Positions 21,743 through 30,917 of a DNA stretch of 43,797 nucleotides are shown here, piece by piece. Position numbers and translations under genes: made by a program. Every line of letters starts with the position of its first letter. The first letter of the stretch is position 1. The notes under the pieces were generated by a model. That model saw only the letters and a list, made by a program, of their open reading frames with translations. It was not told where the DNA came from and ran no database searches. The stretch comes from Antarcticimicrobium sp. Its GTDB lineage: Bacteria > Pseudomonadota > Alphaproteobacteria > Rhodobacterales > Rhodobacteraceae. The stretch is from positions 1 to 43,797 of the forward strand of contig NZ_JARGPK010000093.1 of NCBI RefSeq assembly GCF_029212575.1, written 5' to 3'.

Positions 21743-22902
21743 CCCGGGTTTTCGCCGCGGCGCTGGCCCTGCTCCTGGCCGCGCCCGCCGCCCCGATGGC
21801 CGAAACCGCCGCGCAGACCGTCGCCACCGGCGACCTTGGCCTTGTCATCGAGCGCGCGACCGGCTCGGTTCTGCTGGTCGATCAGTCCGACCGCGCCGCG
21901 CTGGCCCGGATCGGGGGGCTGGGCGATCTCAGCCATGCCTCGCTGGTCTATTCGCCGGACGAACGGTTCGCCTATGTTTTCGGCCGCGACGGCGGGCTGA
22001 CCAAGGTGGACATCGTCACGCGGCAGATCGCCGCCCGGGTGATGCAGGCGGGCAATTCCATCGGCGGTGCGATTTCCGACGATGGCAAACTTGTCGCGGT
22101 GTCGAACTATGAGCCCGGCGGGGTGCATATCTTTGACGCCGATACGCTGGAGATGGTCGCCGACATTCCGACCGGGTCCAAGACCATCGGTCTGGTCGAT
22201 GCGCCGGGCCGCCGCTTTGTCTTTTCCCTGTGGGACGCGGGCGAGACCTGGATCGCCGATCTCTCGGGCGAAGTGCCGCAGATCACCAAGATCCCCGGCA
22301 TCGGCAAAAACCCCTATGACGCGCTGATCACCGCCAACGGCCGCACCTATATCGCCGGGCTGTTCGGTGAGGACGGGCTGACCGCGCTGGATCTGTGGGA
22401 CGACACCCCCACCCCAATCCGGGTGCTGCCCGGCTACGGGCGCGGTGAGCGGCAACTGCCGGTCTACAAGATGCCGCATCTTGAGGGGTGGGCGCTGACC
22501 GGGCGCGACTTTGTCCTGCCCGCTGTCGGGCACCATCAGGTGCTTTGGATCGACGCCGCCACGCTTACGGAATCCGGCCGCACCGATACCCACGGCCAAC
22601 CGGTCTTTGCCATGGCCCGCCCCGACGGGCGACAGGTCTGGGTGAATTTCGCGCACCCGCTGAACGACACGGTGCAGGTGATAGACACCGTGACCAAGCA
22701 GGTGATCCACCAGTTCAAACCCGGACCGGCGGTGCTGCACATGGAGTTTACCCCGCGCGGGCACCAGGTCTGGATCAGTGTCCGCGATGCCGGAAAGGTC
22801 ATGATCTATGACACCCGGAGTTTTGAAAAGATCGGCGAGATCGACGCCGACAGCCCCTCCGGCATTTTCTTCACCGCGCGCGCGCACCGAACCGGGTTGT
22901 AA
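21739..22902 (+). CDS. nirF: NirF, heme d1 biosynthesis protein
   Basis: This 387-aa protein has an N-terminal signal sequence (about 1-21, no lipobox cysteine) and a propeller domain related to the d1 domain of NirS. Examples are Y-S-P-D-E-R-F-A-Y-V-F-G-R-D-G-G, V-S-N-Y-E-P-G-G-V and Y-K-M-P-H-L-E-G-W. NirF is a periplasmic factor acting late in heme d1 synthesis and binds d1 or a precursor. It is coupled to nirC by a 4-bp overlap, with nirDL 3 bp downstream. Confidence 0.95.
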   Translation: MTRVFAAALALLLAAPAAPMAETAAQTVATGDLGLVIERATGSVLLVDQSDRAALARIGGLGDLSHASLVYSPDERFAYVFGRDGGLTKVDIVTRQIAARVMQAGNSIGGAISDDGKLVAVSNYEPGGVHIFDADTLEMVADIPTGSKTIGLVDAPGRRFVFSLWDAGETWIADLSGEVPQITKIPGIGKNPYDALITANGRTYIAGLFGEDGLTALDLWDDTPTPIRVLPGYGRGERQLPVYKMPHLEGWALTGRDFVLPAVGHHQVLWIDAATLTESGRTDTHGQPVFAMARPDGRQVWVNFAHPLNDTVQVIDTVTKQVIHQFKPGPAVLHMEFTPRGHQVWISVRDAGKVMIYDTRSFEKIGEIDADSPSGIFFTARAHRTGL

Positions 22903-22905
22903 CCG

Positions 22906-23901
22906 ATGCAGATCGTCGCAGACCCCATCGACCGCGACCTGCTGGACAACTGGCAGCGCGATTTTCCGGTCGAACCGGCGCCCTTTGTTGCGCTCGCGCA
23001 GGCCCTTGGGCTGACCGAGGGTGAGGTGCTTGGGCGGCTCGAAAAGATGCGCCAGAACGGCCGGATCACCCGGGTCGGCGCCACCTGCGCGCCCAACACG
23101 GTGTCGGCCAGCACGCTGGCCGCCATCGCCGCGCCGCATCCGCGCATCGACGAGGTCGCCGCCATCATCGGCACCGAACCGGGGGTCAACCATTCCTACC
23201 TGCGCGAGGATATGTGGAACCTGTGGTTCGTCCTCACCGGCCCGGACCGCGCCTATATCGACGCCGCGCTGGAACGGATCGAGGCGCGCGCCGGGCTGCG
23301 GGTGCTGGATCTGCCGATGGTGCGGGCCTTCAACGTCGACCTGGGGTTTCGCATGGGCGGAGGTGTACGGATGCCGGTGCCCCCGGCGCGCCCGGCCGAC
23401 CGTGCCGCCCTGCGCCCCGGTGACCGCGACATCCTGCAGGCGCTGACCCGGGGTCTGACCCTGACCGCGCGCCCCTATGCCGCGCTGGCCGAGCGGCTGG
23501 ATCGCCCCGAGGCGGAGATTTTGACCCGTATCGGCGCCCTGCTGGCGGCCGGCCTCATCACCCGGCTGGGGGTGATCGTGCGGCACCGGGCGCTGGGCTG
23601 GCGGGCCAACGCGATGGTGGTCTGGGACATCGCGGCGGATCGCATCGACCGTGCCGGCCCGGCGCTGGCCGCGCATCCCGGCGTGACGCTGTGCTATGAG
23701 CGGCAGATCGTGCCGGGGGTCTGGCCCTATCGGTTGTTTTCGATGATCCACGCCCGCAGCCGCCCCGAAGCGCTGGAAATCCTGCGGGGCGCTGCCACCC
23801 TGTCCGAGCTGGCCGGCGCGACGCACAAGGTGCTGTTCTCGACCCATTGCTACAAACAGACCGGGGCGATGATATCGGCCAAGAGGGGGCATTCCGCATG
23901 A
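22906..23901 (+). CDS. nirDL: NirDL, fused siroheme decarboxylase subunit
   Basis: This 331-aa protein has two consecutive Lrp/AsnC-like modules joined at about residue 160. The first (1-155) contains G-R-I-T-R-V-G-A and D-M-W-N-L-W-F-V-L. The second (about 165-325) contains G-L-I-T-R-L-G-V-I-V-R-H and C-Y-E-R. It corresponds to NirD and NirL fused in one chain, as known from Paracoccus. With NirG and NirH it decarboxylates siroheme to 12,18-didecarboxysiroheme. Despite the HTH fold these are enzymes, not regulators. The stop overlaps nirG (ATGA). Confidence 0.93.
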   Translation: MQIVADPIDRDLLDNWQRDFPVEPAPFVALAQALGLTEGEVLGRLEKMRQNGRITRVGATCAPNTVSASTLAAIAAPHPRIDEVAAIIGTEPGVNHSYLREDMWNLWFVLTGPDRAYIDAALERIEARAGLRVLDLPMVRAFNVDLGFRMGGGVRMPVPPARPADRAALRPGDRDILQALTRGLTLTARPYAALAERLDRPEAEILTRIGALLAAGLITRLGVIVRHRALGWRANAMVVWDIAADRIDRAGPALAAHPGVTLCYERQIVPGVWPYRLFSMIHARSRPEALEILRGAATLSELAGATHKVLFSTHCYKQTGAMISAKRGHSA

Positions 23902-24350
23902 TCCGACCGGACAAGACCGACCGCGCACTTCTGAACCTGTTGCAGGAGGATCTGCCGCTGACCCACCGCCCCTTTGCGGCGCTGGCCGCGCGGTTGGAGC
24001 TCACCGAGCCGGCGCTGCTGGACCGTGTGACCTGGCTGCGCGACGAAGGTTACATCACCCGGTTCGGCCCGTTCTTCGACGCCGCCGCGATGGGCGGGGC
24101 GTTCTGCCTTTGCGCGATGGCGGTGCCAGCCGCAGATTTCGACGCGGTCCTGACCAAGGTCAATGCAAGACCGGAGGTCGCGCACAACTATGAACGCGCG
24201 CACCGGCTGAACATGTGGTTTGTTCTGGCGACCGAGACGCCCGAGGGGATCGCGCAGACAGCCGATGCCATCGAGCGGGAAACCGGGCTCAAGGTGCTGC
24301 GGTTTCCCAAACTGCAGGAATTCTACATCGGGTTTCGGGTGGCTGCATGA
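23898..24350 (+). CDS. nirG: NirG, siroheme decarboxylase subunit
   Basis: A 150-aa single Lrp/AsnC-like module. An N-terminal winged helix (D-K-T-D-R-A-L-L-N-L-L-Q) leads into a dimerisation/ligand domain with A-H-N-Y-E-R-A-H-R-L-N-M-W-F-V-L. It forms part of the NirDL-G-H decarboxylase. The ATG overlapping the nirDL stop is chosen over an upstream in-frame ATG inside nirDL. It ends in a further ATGA overlap with nirH. Confidence 0.92.
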   Translation: MIRPDKTDRALLNLLQEDLPLTHRPFAALAARLELTEPALLDRVTWLRDEGYITRFGPFFDAAAMGGAFCLCAMAVPAADFDAVLTKVNARPEVAHNYERAHRLNMWFVLATETPEGIAQTADAIERETGLKVLRFPKLQEFYIGFRVAA

Positions 24351-24832
24351 GCATCGACAGCACAGACCGCGTCCTCATCGAGGCGCTGCAGGGCGGGCTG
24401 CCGCTGGTGCCGGCGCCCTATGCCGAGGTCGCCGACCGGCTCGGCCTGACCGAGGCCGTGGTGACCGACCGGCTGGCGGCGATGAAATCCACAGGCGTGA
24501 TCCGCCGCATCGCCGCCGCGCCCAATCACTTTCAGCTGGGCATGACCGCCAATGGCATGACAGTGTGGGACGTGGGCGATGATCGCATCGCCGAACTTGG
24601 CGCGCAGATCGGCGCGCTGCCCTTTGTCACGCACTGCTATGAACGCCCGCGCGCGCTGCCGGACTGGCCCTTCAACCTTTTCGCCATGGTGCACGGCGAG
24701 ACCCGAGAGGAGGTCGAGGCCAAGCGCGCGCAGATCCGCGATCTGCTGGGCGAGGCACGGCGCGGCGATGATATCCTTTATTCCACCCGGATCCTGAAAA
24801 AGACGGGGCTGCGGCTCCGCAAGCGGGGGTAG
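24347..24832 (+). CDS. nirH: NirH, siroheme decarboxylase subunit
   Basis: This 161-aa Lrp/AsnC-like module is homologous to nirG and the halves of nirDL. Seen are [20 protein letters not shown] and [20 protein letters not shown]. The last pattern is typical of the NirH/NirL subtype. It completes the decarboxylase set. nirJ follows after 4 bp. Longer in-frame extension upstream is only nirG sequence. Confidence 0.92.
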   Translation: MSIDSTDRVLIEALQGGLPLVPAPYAEVADRLGLTEAVVTDRLAAMKSTGVIRRIAAAPNHFQLGMTANGMTVWDVGDDRIAELGAQIGALPFVTHCYERPRALPDWPFNLFAMVHGETREEVEAKRAQIRDLLGEARRGDDILYSTRILKKTGLRLRKRG

Positions 24833-24836
24833 CCGC

Positions 24837-26051
24837 ATGTTCCGCCTGACCGAGTACATGCACCAGCTGGTTGCGCCCACGCCGCCGCGCAAGCGACGCG
24901 GCAGCGGGCCGGTCAAACCGGTGGTGATCTGGAACCTGACGCGCCGCTGCAACCTGAAATGCCGCCATTGCTATACCGTCTCGGCCGATGTGGATTTCCC
25001 CGGCGAGCTTTCCCCGCAACAGGCGATGCAGACGCTCGAGGATCTCGGGCGGTTCCGCGTGCCCGCGCTGATCCTTTCGGGCGGAGAGCCGCTGGACCGG
25101 CGCGACCTGTTCGACATCGCCACCCGCGCCCGCGATCTGGTGCGGGTGCTGGCGCTCTCCACCAATGGGACGAAAATCCACGGCGACACCGCCGACCGCG
25201 TCGCCGACATCGGGTTCGACTATGTCGGCATCTCGATCGACGGCATCGGTGCCACCAACGACTGGTTCCGCGGCGTCGATGGCGCCTTTGACGCCGCCCT
25301 GCGCGGGGTGCGAGCACTGAAGAAACGCGGGGTTCGGGTCGGGCTGCGGTTCTGCCTGACCGAGGGCACCCAGCATCACCTGCCCGACCTGTTGAAGCTC
25401 TGCGACGACGAGGGCGTGGACAAGTTTTACCTGTCGCATCTGGTCTATGCCGGGCGCGGCGACAAGAACCGTGGCGAGGATGCCGCGCACGCCCGCAGCC
25501 GCCACGCGCTCGACCTGCTGATCGACCGCGCCTGGCAGGCCGCATCGGGGGGGGCGCCGCTGGACATCGTCACCGGCAATAACGACGCGGACGCCGGTTA
25601 TCTGCTGCACTGGGCGGCGCGCCATTTCGATGCCGACCGGGTTGCCAACCTGCGCGCGCATCTGGCGGCCTGGGGCGGCAACTCCTCGGGGCTGGGCGTG
25701 GCCAATATCGATTTCCTCGGCAAGGTGCATCCGGACACCTACTGGTCGGATTACACCGTCGGCAATGTGAAACAGACTCCGTTTTCCCGGCTCTGGACCG
25801 GCGATGACCCGATGCTGGCCACCCTGCGCACCCGGCCCCGGCCGCTCAAGGGGCGCTGCGGCGCCTGTGCGCTGCGCGATGTCTGCGGCGGCAACACCCG
25901 CATCCGCGCGCTGCAACTGACCGGCGATCCCTGGGCCGAGGATCCGGCCTGCTACCTGACCAACGAGGAGATCGGCGTGGATGCCGCCGATCGCCTGCAA
26001 ACCACCCCGTTCCGAGGCAAGCGCCATGATCCGCAACACCGGTTTTTCTGA
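24837..26051 (+). CDS. nirJ: NirJ, radical SAM heme d1 biosynthesis enzyme
   Basis: A 404-aa radical SAM enzyme. The cluster motif is C-N-L-K-C-R-H-C (Cys38, Cys42, Cys45). The SAM-binding segment L-I-L-S-G-G-E-P-L follows, and a C-terminal cysteine-rich SPASM-like region has [10 protein letters not shown] and a further cysteine in D-P-A-C-Y. NirJ removes two propionate side chains from didecarboxysiroheme on the way to d1. The C-terminus overlaps the nirN start by 26 bp. Confidence 0.96.
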   Translation: MFRLTEYMHQLVAPTPPRKRRGSGPVKPVVIWNLTRRCNLKCRHCYTVSADVDFPGELSPQQAMQTLEDLGRFRVPALILSGGEPLDRRDLFDIATRARDLVRVLALSTNGTKIHGDTADRVADIGFDYVGISIDGIGATNDWFRGVDGAFDAALRGVRALKKRGVRVGLRFCLTEGTQHHLPDLLKLCDDEGVDKFYLSHLVYAGRGDKNRGEDAAHARSRHALDLLIDRAWQAASGGAPLDIVTGNNDADAGYLLHWAARHFDADRVANLRAHLAAWGGNSSGLGVANIDFLGKVHPDTYWSDYTVGNVKQTPFSRLWTGDDPMLATLRTRPRPLKGRCGACALRDVCGGNTRIRALQLTGDPWAEDPACYLTNEEIGVDAADRLQTTPFRGKRHDPQHRFF

Positions 26052-27663
26052 CCCCCTGCACCCGGCCCCGAGGGCGGATGCCTCCGGCGGGAGTATTTGG
26101 AACGAGAAGAAGACAGGACGCCTGGCCCGATTTGCGGCGGTGGCGCTGCTGGCGCTGGCCGGGCCGGTTCAATCCGACCCGGCACAGAGCTACGCCGCGC
26201 ATTGCGCCGCCTGCCACGGGGGCGACCGGCTGGGCGGCACCGGGCCGGCGCTGATTCCGCAGACGTTGGGGCGGATGCGCGGGCCGAACCTGACCCGGAC
26301 GATCCTGCAGGGGCGGCCGGCCACCCAGATGGCCGGTTTCGCGGACAGGCTGGATGCCGCAGAGGTGGAGGAATTGGCGGCCTGGCTGAAGACCCCGCTA
26401 GCCGAGGTTCCCGACTGGACCCGAACCGAGATCGAGGCCAGCCGGAAGGTGAACCCCGATTACCTGCCGGTTGCGGCACCGGCCTGGGAGGCCGACCCGA
26501 TGAACATCACGCTGGTGGTGGAAACCGGCGATCACCATGTCAGCGTTCTGGACGGCGACACCTTCGAGGTGCTTGACCGGTTCCCGACCCCCTTTGCCGT
26601 GCACGGCGGGCCGAAGTTCACCCCCGACGGGCGCTATGTCTTCATCATGTCGCGCGACGGCTGGGTGCAGAAATACGATCTCTGGGCCCTGCAGGAGGTC
26701 GGCCGCCTGCGCGCCGGTCTGAACAGCCGCAACATCGCCATCAGCCATGACGGCAAATGGCTGGCGGTGGCCAACTACCTGCCGATGACATTGACCCTGC
26801 TCGCGACCGAGGATCTTTCGGTGGTCCGGGTGATGCCGGTGGTGGCCCGGTCCGGGCAGTCAAGCCGTGTCTCGGCGGTCTACCAGGCGCCGCAACGCAA
26901 GAGCTTTATCCTCGCGCTCAAGGACGCGCCGGAGATCTGGGAGGTCGCGACCGACCCGGAGGCCGACCCGGTCTATGAAGGGTTCGTGCACAGCCGCGAA
27001 AAGGATATGGTCGAGGCGCTGCCTTCCTCGCAGGGGTTGTTCGCGCGGCACCGGATCGAGGTGTCGGAACCGCTGGACGATTTCTTTTTCTCGGACGATT
27101 ACCGCAACCTGATCGGTGCTGCGCGCGACGGTATGCGCGCGGTGGTGGTCAACCTGAACGTCGGTCGCGAGATCGCCGAACTGCCGCTTGAGGGGATGCC
27201 GCACCTGGGCTCCGGCATCAGTTGGGAGCGGGACGGCCACCGGGTGATGGCGACGCCGCACTTGAAGGAGGGCAAACTCTCGGTGATCGACACCGAAAGC
27301 TGGGAGCGGATCGCCACGATCCGGACCGAGGGGCCGGGGTTTTTCCTGCGCAGCCACGAGAACACGCCGTATTTCTGGGCCGACGTGTTTTTCGGCCCGA
27401 ACAAGGACGCGATCCATGTGATCGACAAGCAGAGCCTGGAAATCGTGAAAACCCTGCGCCCGGTTCCCGGCGCCACCGTCGCGCATGTGGAGTTCACCCG
27501 AGACGGGCGTTTCGCACTGGTGTCGGTCTGGGAGGAGGACGGCGCCGTCATCGTCTATGACGCCGCCACGCTGGACGAGGTCCGACGCCTGCCGATGCGC
27601 AAACCCTCGGGGAAATACAATGTCTGGAACAAGATCACCTTTTCCGAAGGCACCAGCCACTGA
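26026..27663 (+). CDS. nirN: NirN, dihydro-heme d1 dehydrogenase (NirS-like)
   Basis: A 545-aa periplasmic protein with a cytochrome c domain (C-A-A-C-H: Cys60, Cys63, His64) and a d1-type propeller. It performs the last step of d1 synthesis, introducing the acrylate double bond, and helps load NirS. The hydrophobic signal core is at about 35-49. It is preceded by an unusually long, charged stretch (about 17-31, [14 protein letters not shown]) that looks like a translated intergenic repeat. The only ATG before the signal core in this frame is at 26026, inside the end of nirJ. Confidence 0.93.
   Translation: MIRNTGFSDPLHPAPRADASGGSIWNEKKTGRLARFAAVALLALAGPVQSDPAQSYAAHCAACHGGDRLGGTGPALIPQTLGRMRGPNLTRTILQGRPATQMAGFADRLDAAEVEELAAWLKTPLAEVPDWTRTEIEASRKVNPDYLPVAAPAWEADPMNITLVVETGDHHVSVLDGDTFEVLDRFPTPFAVHGGPKFTPDGRYVFIMSRDGWVQKYDLWALQEVGRLRAGLNSRNIAISHDGKWLAVANYLPMTLTLLATEDLSVVRVMPVVARSGQSSRVSAVYQAPQRKSFILALKDAPEIWEVATDPEADPVYEGFVHSREKDMVEALPSSQGLFARHRIEVSEPLDDFFFSDDYRNLIGAARDGMRAVVVNLNVGREIAELPLEGMPHLGSGISWERDGHRVMATPHLKEGKLSVIDTESWERIATIRTEGPGFFLRSHENTPYFWADVFFGPNKDAIHVIDKQSLEIVKTLRPVPGATVAHVEFTRDGRFALVSVWEEDGAVIVYDAATLDEVRRLPMRKPSGKYNVWNKITFSEGTSH
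26061..26117 (+). repeat. possible Rhodobacterales intergenic repeat read in frame in nirN
   Basis: The segment contains GATGCCTCCGGCGGGAGTAT at 26078-26097, then TTGG and a purine-rich GAGAAGAAG. From memory this resembles a common noncoding repeat of Rhodobacterales genomes that usually sits downstream of genes. Here it falls between the ends of nirJ and the nirN signal sequence and is in frame with nirN. Only one copy is seen in the window, so its repeat status is inferred. Confidence 0.45.
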
Positions 27664-27901
27664 GACGCCCGGCCAGTCCGGGCGCTGGCCGGTGCGGCGA
27701 CTGGCGCTGCTGCTCTACCCCTTCGCGGCGGCGGCGGTGGCGATCAACCTGTTCATGCTCGGGCTGATGGGCCAGGCCATCGGCCTGACCGCGCCAACGC
27801 CGGTGACCGCGCTGCTGCTGTCGGTCCCGCTGGGCGTGCCGGCCGCCTGGGCGGCGGGCCGATGGGTCCGCCGGCTGATGGACGCGGCCGACGGGCGCTG
27901 A
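27620..27901 (+). CDS. small two-helix membrane protein downstream of nirN
   Basis: A 93-aa protein with two hydrophobic segments (about 28-52 and 59-80) and arginine-flanked ends. I do not recognise a family. It overlaps the nirN 3' end by 44 bp in another frame and runs in the same direction, so it looks like the last gene of the nir operon. The ATG at 27620 is the nearest to the hydrophobic region. A GTG near 27691 could give a shorter form. No terminator is clear before the convergent pepT. Confidence 0.62.
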   Translation: MSGTRSPFPKAPATETPGQSGRWPVRRLALLLYPFAAAAVAINLFMLGLMGQAIGLTAPTPVTALLLSVPLGVPAAWAAGRWVRRLMDAADGR

Positions 27902-27958
27902 CGACGGACACTGAGGACGGGCGTTGAAGCCGGGTTTCAGGAGCCGAGCGGAGGCCGC

Positions 27959-29200
27959 TCACCCGCCCTTCGCCGCCCGTTCCACCAGCCTCAGGCACAG
28001 GTTTGTCGCCGCGCCCATGTCCTGCACCGAGATCCATTCCAGCGGGCCGTGGATGTTCTGCATGCCGGTAAAGAGGTTGGGGCAGGGCACTCCCATCTCG
28101 GTCAGGCGCGAGCCGTCGGTGCCGCCCCGGATCGGAACCGAGACGGGATCGAGCCCCAACTCGCGGCAGGCGTCCAGCGCCAGCTCCACCGGCGTCATGT
28201 CCTGTTCCAGCCAATAGCGCATGTTGCGGTACTGCGGGCGGATCTCGCAGGTGATGGTGGCGCGCGGCTCGGTCGCCTGCACCGCCGCGCAGACCGCGCG
28301 CAGCATCTCGCCCTTCTGCTCTAGCCCGTCCATCTCGAAATCGCGCAGGATGAGCTTGATCTTCATTTCCGACGAGCCGCCGGTCATCTCGGTGGCGTGC
28401 CAGAACCCTTCCAGCCCTGCGGTCACCTCCGGCGTCATGGTGGCCTGCGGCAGGCATTCGATGATCTTCGACGCCAGATGGATCGCGTTGACCATCTTGC
28501 CCTTGGCAAAGCCGGGGTGGATGGAGACGCCGGTGATCATCACCTCGGCGGCATCGGCGGAAAAGGTCTCGTACTCCAGTTCCCCGACCTTGCCGCCGTC
28601 GAAAGTATAGGCGAAATCGGCGCCCAGGTCCTTGGGCAACCGCTCGTCCACGCCGCGCCCGATCTCCTCGTCAGGGGTAAAGGCGATGCGGATCGGCCCG
28701 TGTTCGATCTGGCGATTTTCCAGCAGGTGCCGCGCGGCGGTCATGATGATCGCAACCCCGGCCTTGTCGTCCGCGCCCAGCAGGGTCAGCCCCGAGGCGG
28801 TGATGATGTCATCGCCGATCTTGTCCGCAAGATAGGGCGAGGCTTCGGGCGAGAGCACCAGTGCGGGATCGTCGGGATAGGTGATATCGCCGCCGTTATA
28901 GCCCCTGATCACCCGCGGTTTCACGCCGCTGGCGTTGAACTGCGGCGCGGTGTCCACATGCGCCAGCAGGCCGACGGTAGGGCCGGGCACAGTGCCGGGG
29001 ATGGTGGCCAGCACGGTGCCGTAACCGGTGAGCGTCACATCCTGCGCGCCGATCCCCGTCAACTCGGCCTCCAGCAGGCGCAGCATGCCGAACTGCACCT
29101 CGGTGCTCGGCGATGTGGGCGAATCCTCGTCGCTCTGGCTGTCGATGGCGGCATAGCGGGTCAGCCGCTCTTCGAGTTCCTGGTCGAATGGGGTTTGCAT
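27959..29200 (-). CDS. pepT: Peptidase T (tripeptide aminopeptidase)
   Basis: A 413-aa M20-family di-zinc peptidase that removes N-terminal residues from tripeptides in the cytoplasm. Metal ligands and catalytic residues are in place: H-V-D-T-A (His81, Asp83), G-A-D-D-K-A-G (Asp144), D-E-E-I-G (Glu178, Glu179), F-D-G-G (Asp201), and a late histidine in N-L-F-T-G-M-Q-N-I-H-G. The spacing follows E. coli PepT closely. It stands alone, convergent with the nir operon. Confidence 0.96.
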   Translation of the reverse strand: MQTPFDQELEERLTRYAAIDSQSDEDSPTSPSTEVQFGMLRLLEAELTGIGAQDVTLTGYGTVLATIPGTVPGPTVGLLAHVDTAPQFNASGVKPRVIRGYNGGDITYPDDPALVLSPEASPYLADKIGDDIITASGLTLLGADDKAGVAIIMTAARHLLENRQIEHGPIRIAFTPDEEIGRGVDERLPKDLGADFAYTFDGGKVGELEYETFSADAAEVMITGVSIHPGFAKGKMVNAIHLASKIIECLPQATMTPEVTAGLEGFWHATEMTGGSSEMKIKLILRDFEMDGLEQKGEMLRAVCAAVQATEPRATITCEIRPQYRNMRYWLEQDMTPVELALDACRELGLDPVSVPIRGGTDGSRLTEMGVPCPNLFTGMQNIHGPLEWISVQDMGAATNLCLRLVERAAKGG

Positions 29201-29331
29201 CTGGCCTCCTGTCTGTTGCGCGAAAGAAGGGCGGCCACGCCGGGTGAAGTCAACCCCGCCGCAACCCGTCCCGCGTCGGCTCCATCCGTTTGCGGCTCAA
29301 ACCGGCCCCCGGGCGGCAACCAAGACGCCCC

Positions 29332-30033
29332 TCATACCATCCGGATCACGTCCTTCTCGATCGCCAGCATGTAGCCGCGCCGCGCGATGTTCTTGACCAG
29401 AAGCTCGCTCACCATCTGGTTGCCCAGCGTGTCGCGAAGCCGCTTGATTCGGGTGGCTCCGGCGGCCTCTTCGCAATCCGCCGCGTCGCGCCCCGAGATC
29501 ACCGCCTCGATCTCCACGCCCGAGAGCACCTCGTCATCCAGCCGCGCCTCGGCCAGAACCGAGAGCGTCTCCATCGCCGCCGCCGTCAGCTTGAAATCCA
29601 TGTTGTTGAGATAGACGGTATTCTCCTCGCGGCTGATCAGCAGCGAGTTGACCTGGATTCCCGCACGCTCGATCTGGGCCATGCGCCGGTTCAGCCCGGC
29701 CAGCAGCACCAGGAACACCAGGGCGGCCACCATCATCGCGGTGGCAAATAGCAGCAGCACGAAGATCACCATACGGTAGCTGGCCAGCGTGTCGGCAAAG
29801 GCGGTGCCCGATTGCGCCAGGATCTCCAGCAGCTTGATCTCGGCGCCCGTGGTCAGGTCGCTCTCGACGAACAGCCGCTCCACCCGCGCGTTGAACGCGT
29901 TGGCGTCGGGCAGCGTCAGCAGCAGCACAGCGCCGGCAACGACCAGGATCGCCACGATCGCCGCGATCCCGATCCCGACGATCCGGGCGCCGGGGCGGCG
30001 CGCCTCAGAACCGGAGATAGAAGCGTCCGGCAT
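29332..30033 (-). CDS. inner-membrane protein with C-terminal winged-helix domain
   Basis: A 233-aa protein not recognised as a named gene. It shows two hydrophobic helices (about 18-40 and 88-113) with a periplasmic loop of roughly 47 residues. A cytoplasmic C-terminal region (about 140-228) looks like an OmpR/ToxR-type winged helix: L-T-A-A-A-M-E-T-L-S-V-L, then T-R-I-K-R-L-R-D-T-L, ending I-A-R-R-G-Y-M-L. This reverses ToxR/CadC, where the DNA-binding domain is N-terminal. The start lies 29 bp inside the end of the upstream secreted-protein gene, so the two are coupled. Alternatively the domain may have lost DNA binding. Confidence 0.72.
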   Translation of the reverse strand: MPDASISGSEARRPGARIVGIGIAAIVAILVVAGAVLLLTLPDANAFNARVERLFVESDLTTGAEIKLLEILAQSGTAFADTLASYRMVIFVLLLFATAMMVAALVFLVLLAGLNRRMAQIERAGIQVNSLLISREENTVYLNNMDFKLTAAAMETLSVLAEARLDDEVLSGVEIEAVISGRDAADCEEAAGATRIKRLRDTLGNQMVSELLVKNIARRGYMLAIEKDVIRMV

Positions 30034-30295
30034 TGGCCCTCCTCCCGTCCAGCCCCTCGGGGCCGAACACCGACATAACGTTCAGAAGGGTCCAGCCGTT
30101 CTGTTGCAGCCGGGCCGAAACCTCGGCCCGCGCCGATTGGCGGTCACAGCCGCCGCGCAATTGCATGACGCCGTAATGCAGCTTCAGCGGGTTGTCGCGC
30201 TTGGCCTTGTAATCGGCAAAGCACTCCGCCGCCGAGGCTGGCGCGGCCGCCACGAGACCGGCGATCAGGGCGATGGAAAGCAGGATCTGTTTCAT
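30005..30295 (-). CDS. small secreted protein of unknown function
   Basis: A 96-aa protein with a clear Sec signal peptide (M-K-Q-I-L-L-S-I-A-L ... A-S-A-A, about 1-23). Two cysteines in the mature part (Cys25, Cys50) could form a disulfide. The frame continues upstream, but the ATG at 30295 places the signal peptide at the N-terminus. I recognise no domain. Its overlap with the membrane winged-helix gene suggests a joint role, for example as a periplasmic partner or signal. Confidence 0.7.
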   Translation of the reverse strand: MKQILLSIALIAGLVAAAPASAAECFADYKAKRDNPLKLHYGVMQLRGGCDRQSARAEVSARLQQNGWTLLNVMSVFGPEGLDGRRANAGRFYLRF

Positions 30296-30468
30296 GCGGC
30301 CATCCTGACCGCAGCGCGCCGGATATTCAATAACCACAGGGCCTTGCGGCAGCTGTTATCCGATATCAGCGGGCCGTTATTGCCTGTCCGGACGGGTCGG
30401 GGCGAGGGTGGCTGCATCACCGCTGCGGCATTCCCCCGCCGCGACCCAACCCCGAAAGGAAACACATA

Positions 30469-30888
30469 ATGACCCGCAAGAATTTCTCGCACCGCTCCTT
30501 CATCGCCCTGGTTTCGGGCCTCGCGCTGGTGGTGGCCATCACCGGCGCCACCGCCGCCCCGGCCCGTGCCGGCGACGACGCCGCGCGCATCTTTGCCGGT
30601 CTCGTCGGCCTCGCCATCCTCGGGGCCGCCATCGAGGACAGCCGCAACGACCGCGCCACCGTCGTGCATCAGCGCAAGGTCGTGGTCCACCAGCCGCCGC
30701 ACCACGTTTATCAGCCGCCGCGGCCCGTCTATCAGCCGCAGCACCACTACAACCCGCAATACCGTGCGCCCCGCGTTCAGCAGCCGCCCCGCGCCCATCA
30801 GCCCCACGTGCAGCGTCCCCCTCAGCGGCAGGTGCAAGTGATCCGCAAGAAGGTTGTCAACAAGCGCGTGGTGCACGTTCACCGCTGA
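30469..30888 (+). CDS. secreted His/Pro/Gln-rich protein
   Basis: A 139-aa protein with a signal peptide ending at A-R-A-G (about residue 35) and a glycine/alanine-rich hydrophobic patch (41-54). The tail (about 67-139) is low in complexity and built of V-H-Q-P-P, Y-Q-P-P-R-P and Y-Q-P-Q-H-H-type units with about a dozen histidines. A basic end V-I-R-K-K-V-V-N-K-R follows. Histidine-rich tails can bind metals, but no function is established. The start has a good GAAAGGA site, and the gene ends at a strong terminator. Confidence 0.8.
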   Translation: MTRKNFSHRSFIALVSGLALVVAITGATAAPARAGDDAARIFAGLVGLAILGAAIEDSRNDRATVVHQRKVVVHQPPHHVYQPPRPVYQPQHHYNPQYRAPRVQQPPRAHQPHVQRPPQRQVQVIRKKVVNKRVVHVHR

Positions 30889-30917
30889 CACCGGGCGACA
30901 CATCCTCTCGATCCCAA

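Noticed and set aside
21715-23928. Open frame of 737 codons on the minus strand opposite nirF and nirDL
   Set aside because: It is a shadow of two strongly supported genes and shows no domain.
23898-24832. nirG and nirH as Lrp/AsnC transcription regulators
   Set aside because: Their HTH-like fold is shared with siroheme decarboxylase subunits, and their location inside the heme d1 operon identifies them as enzymes.
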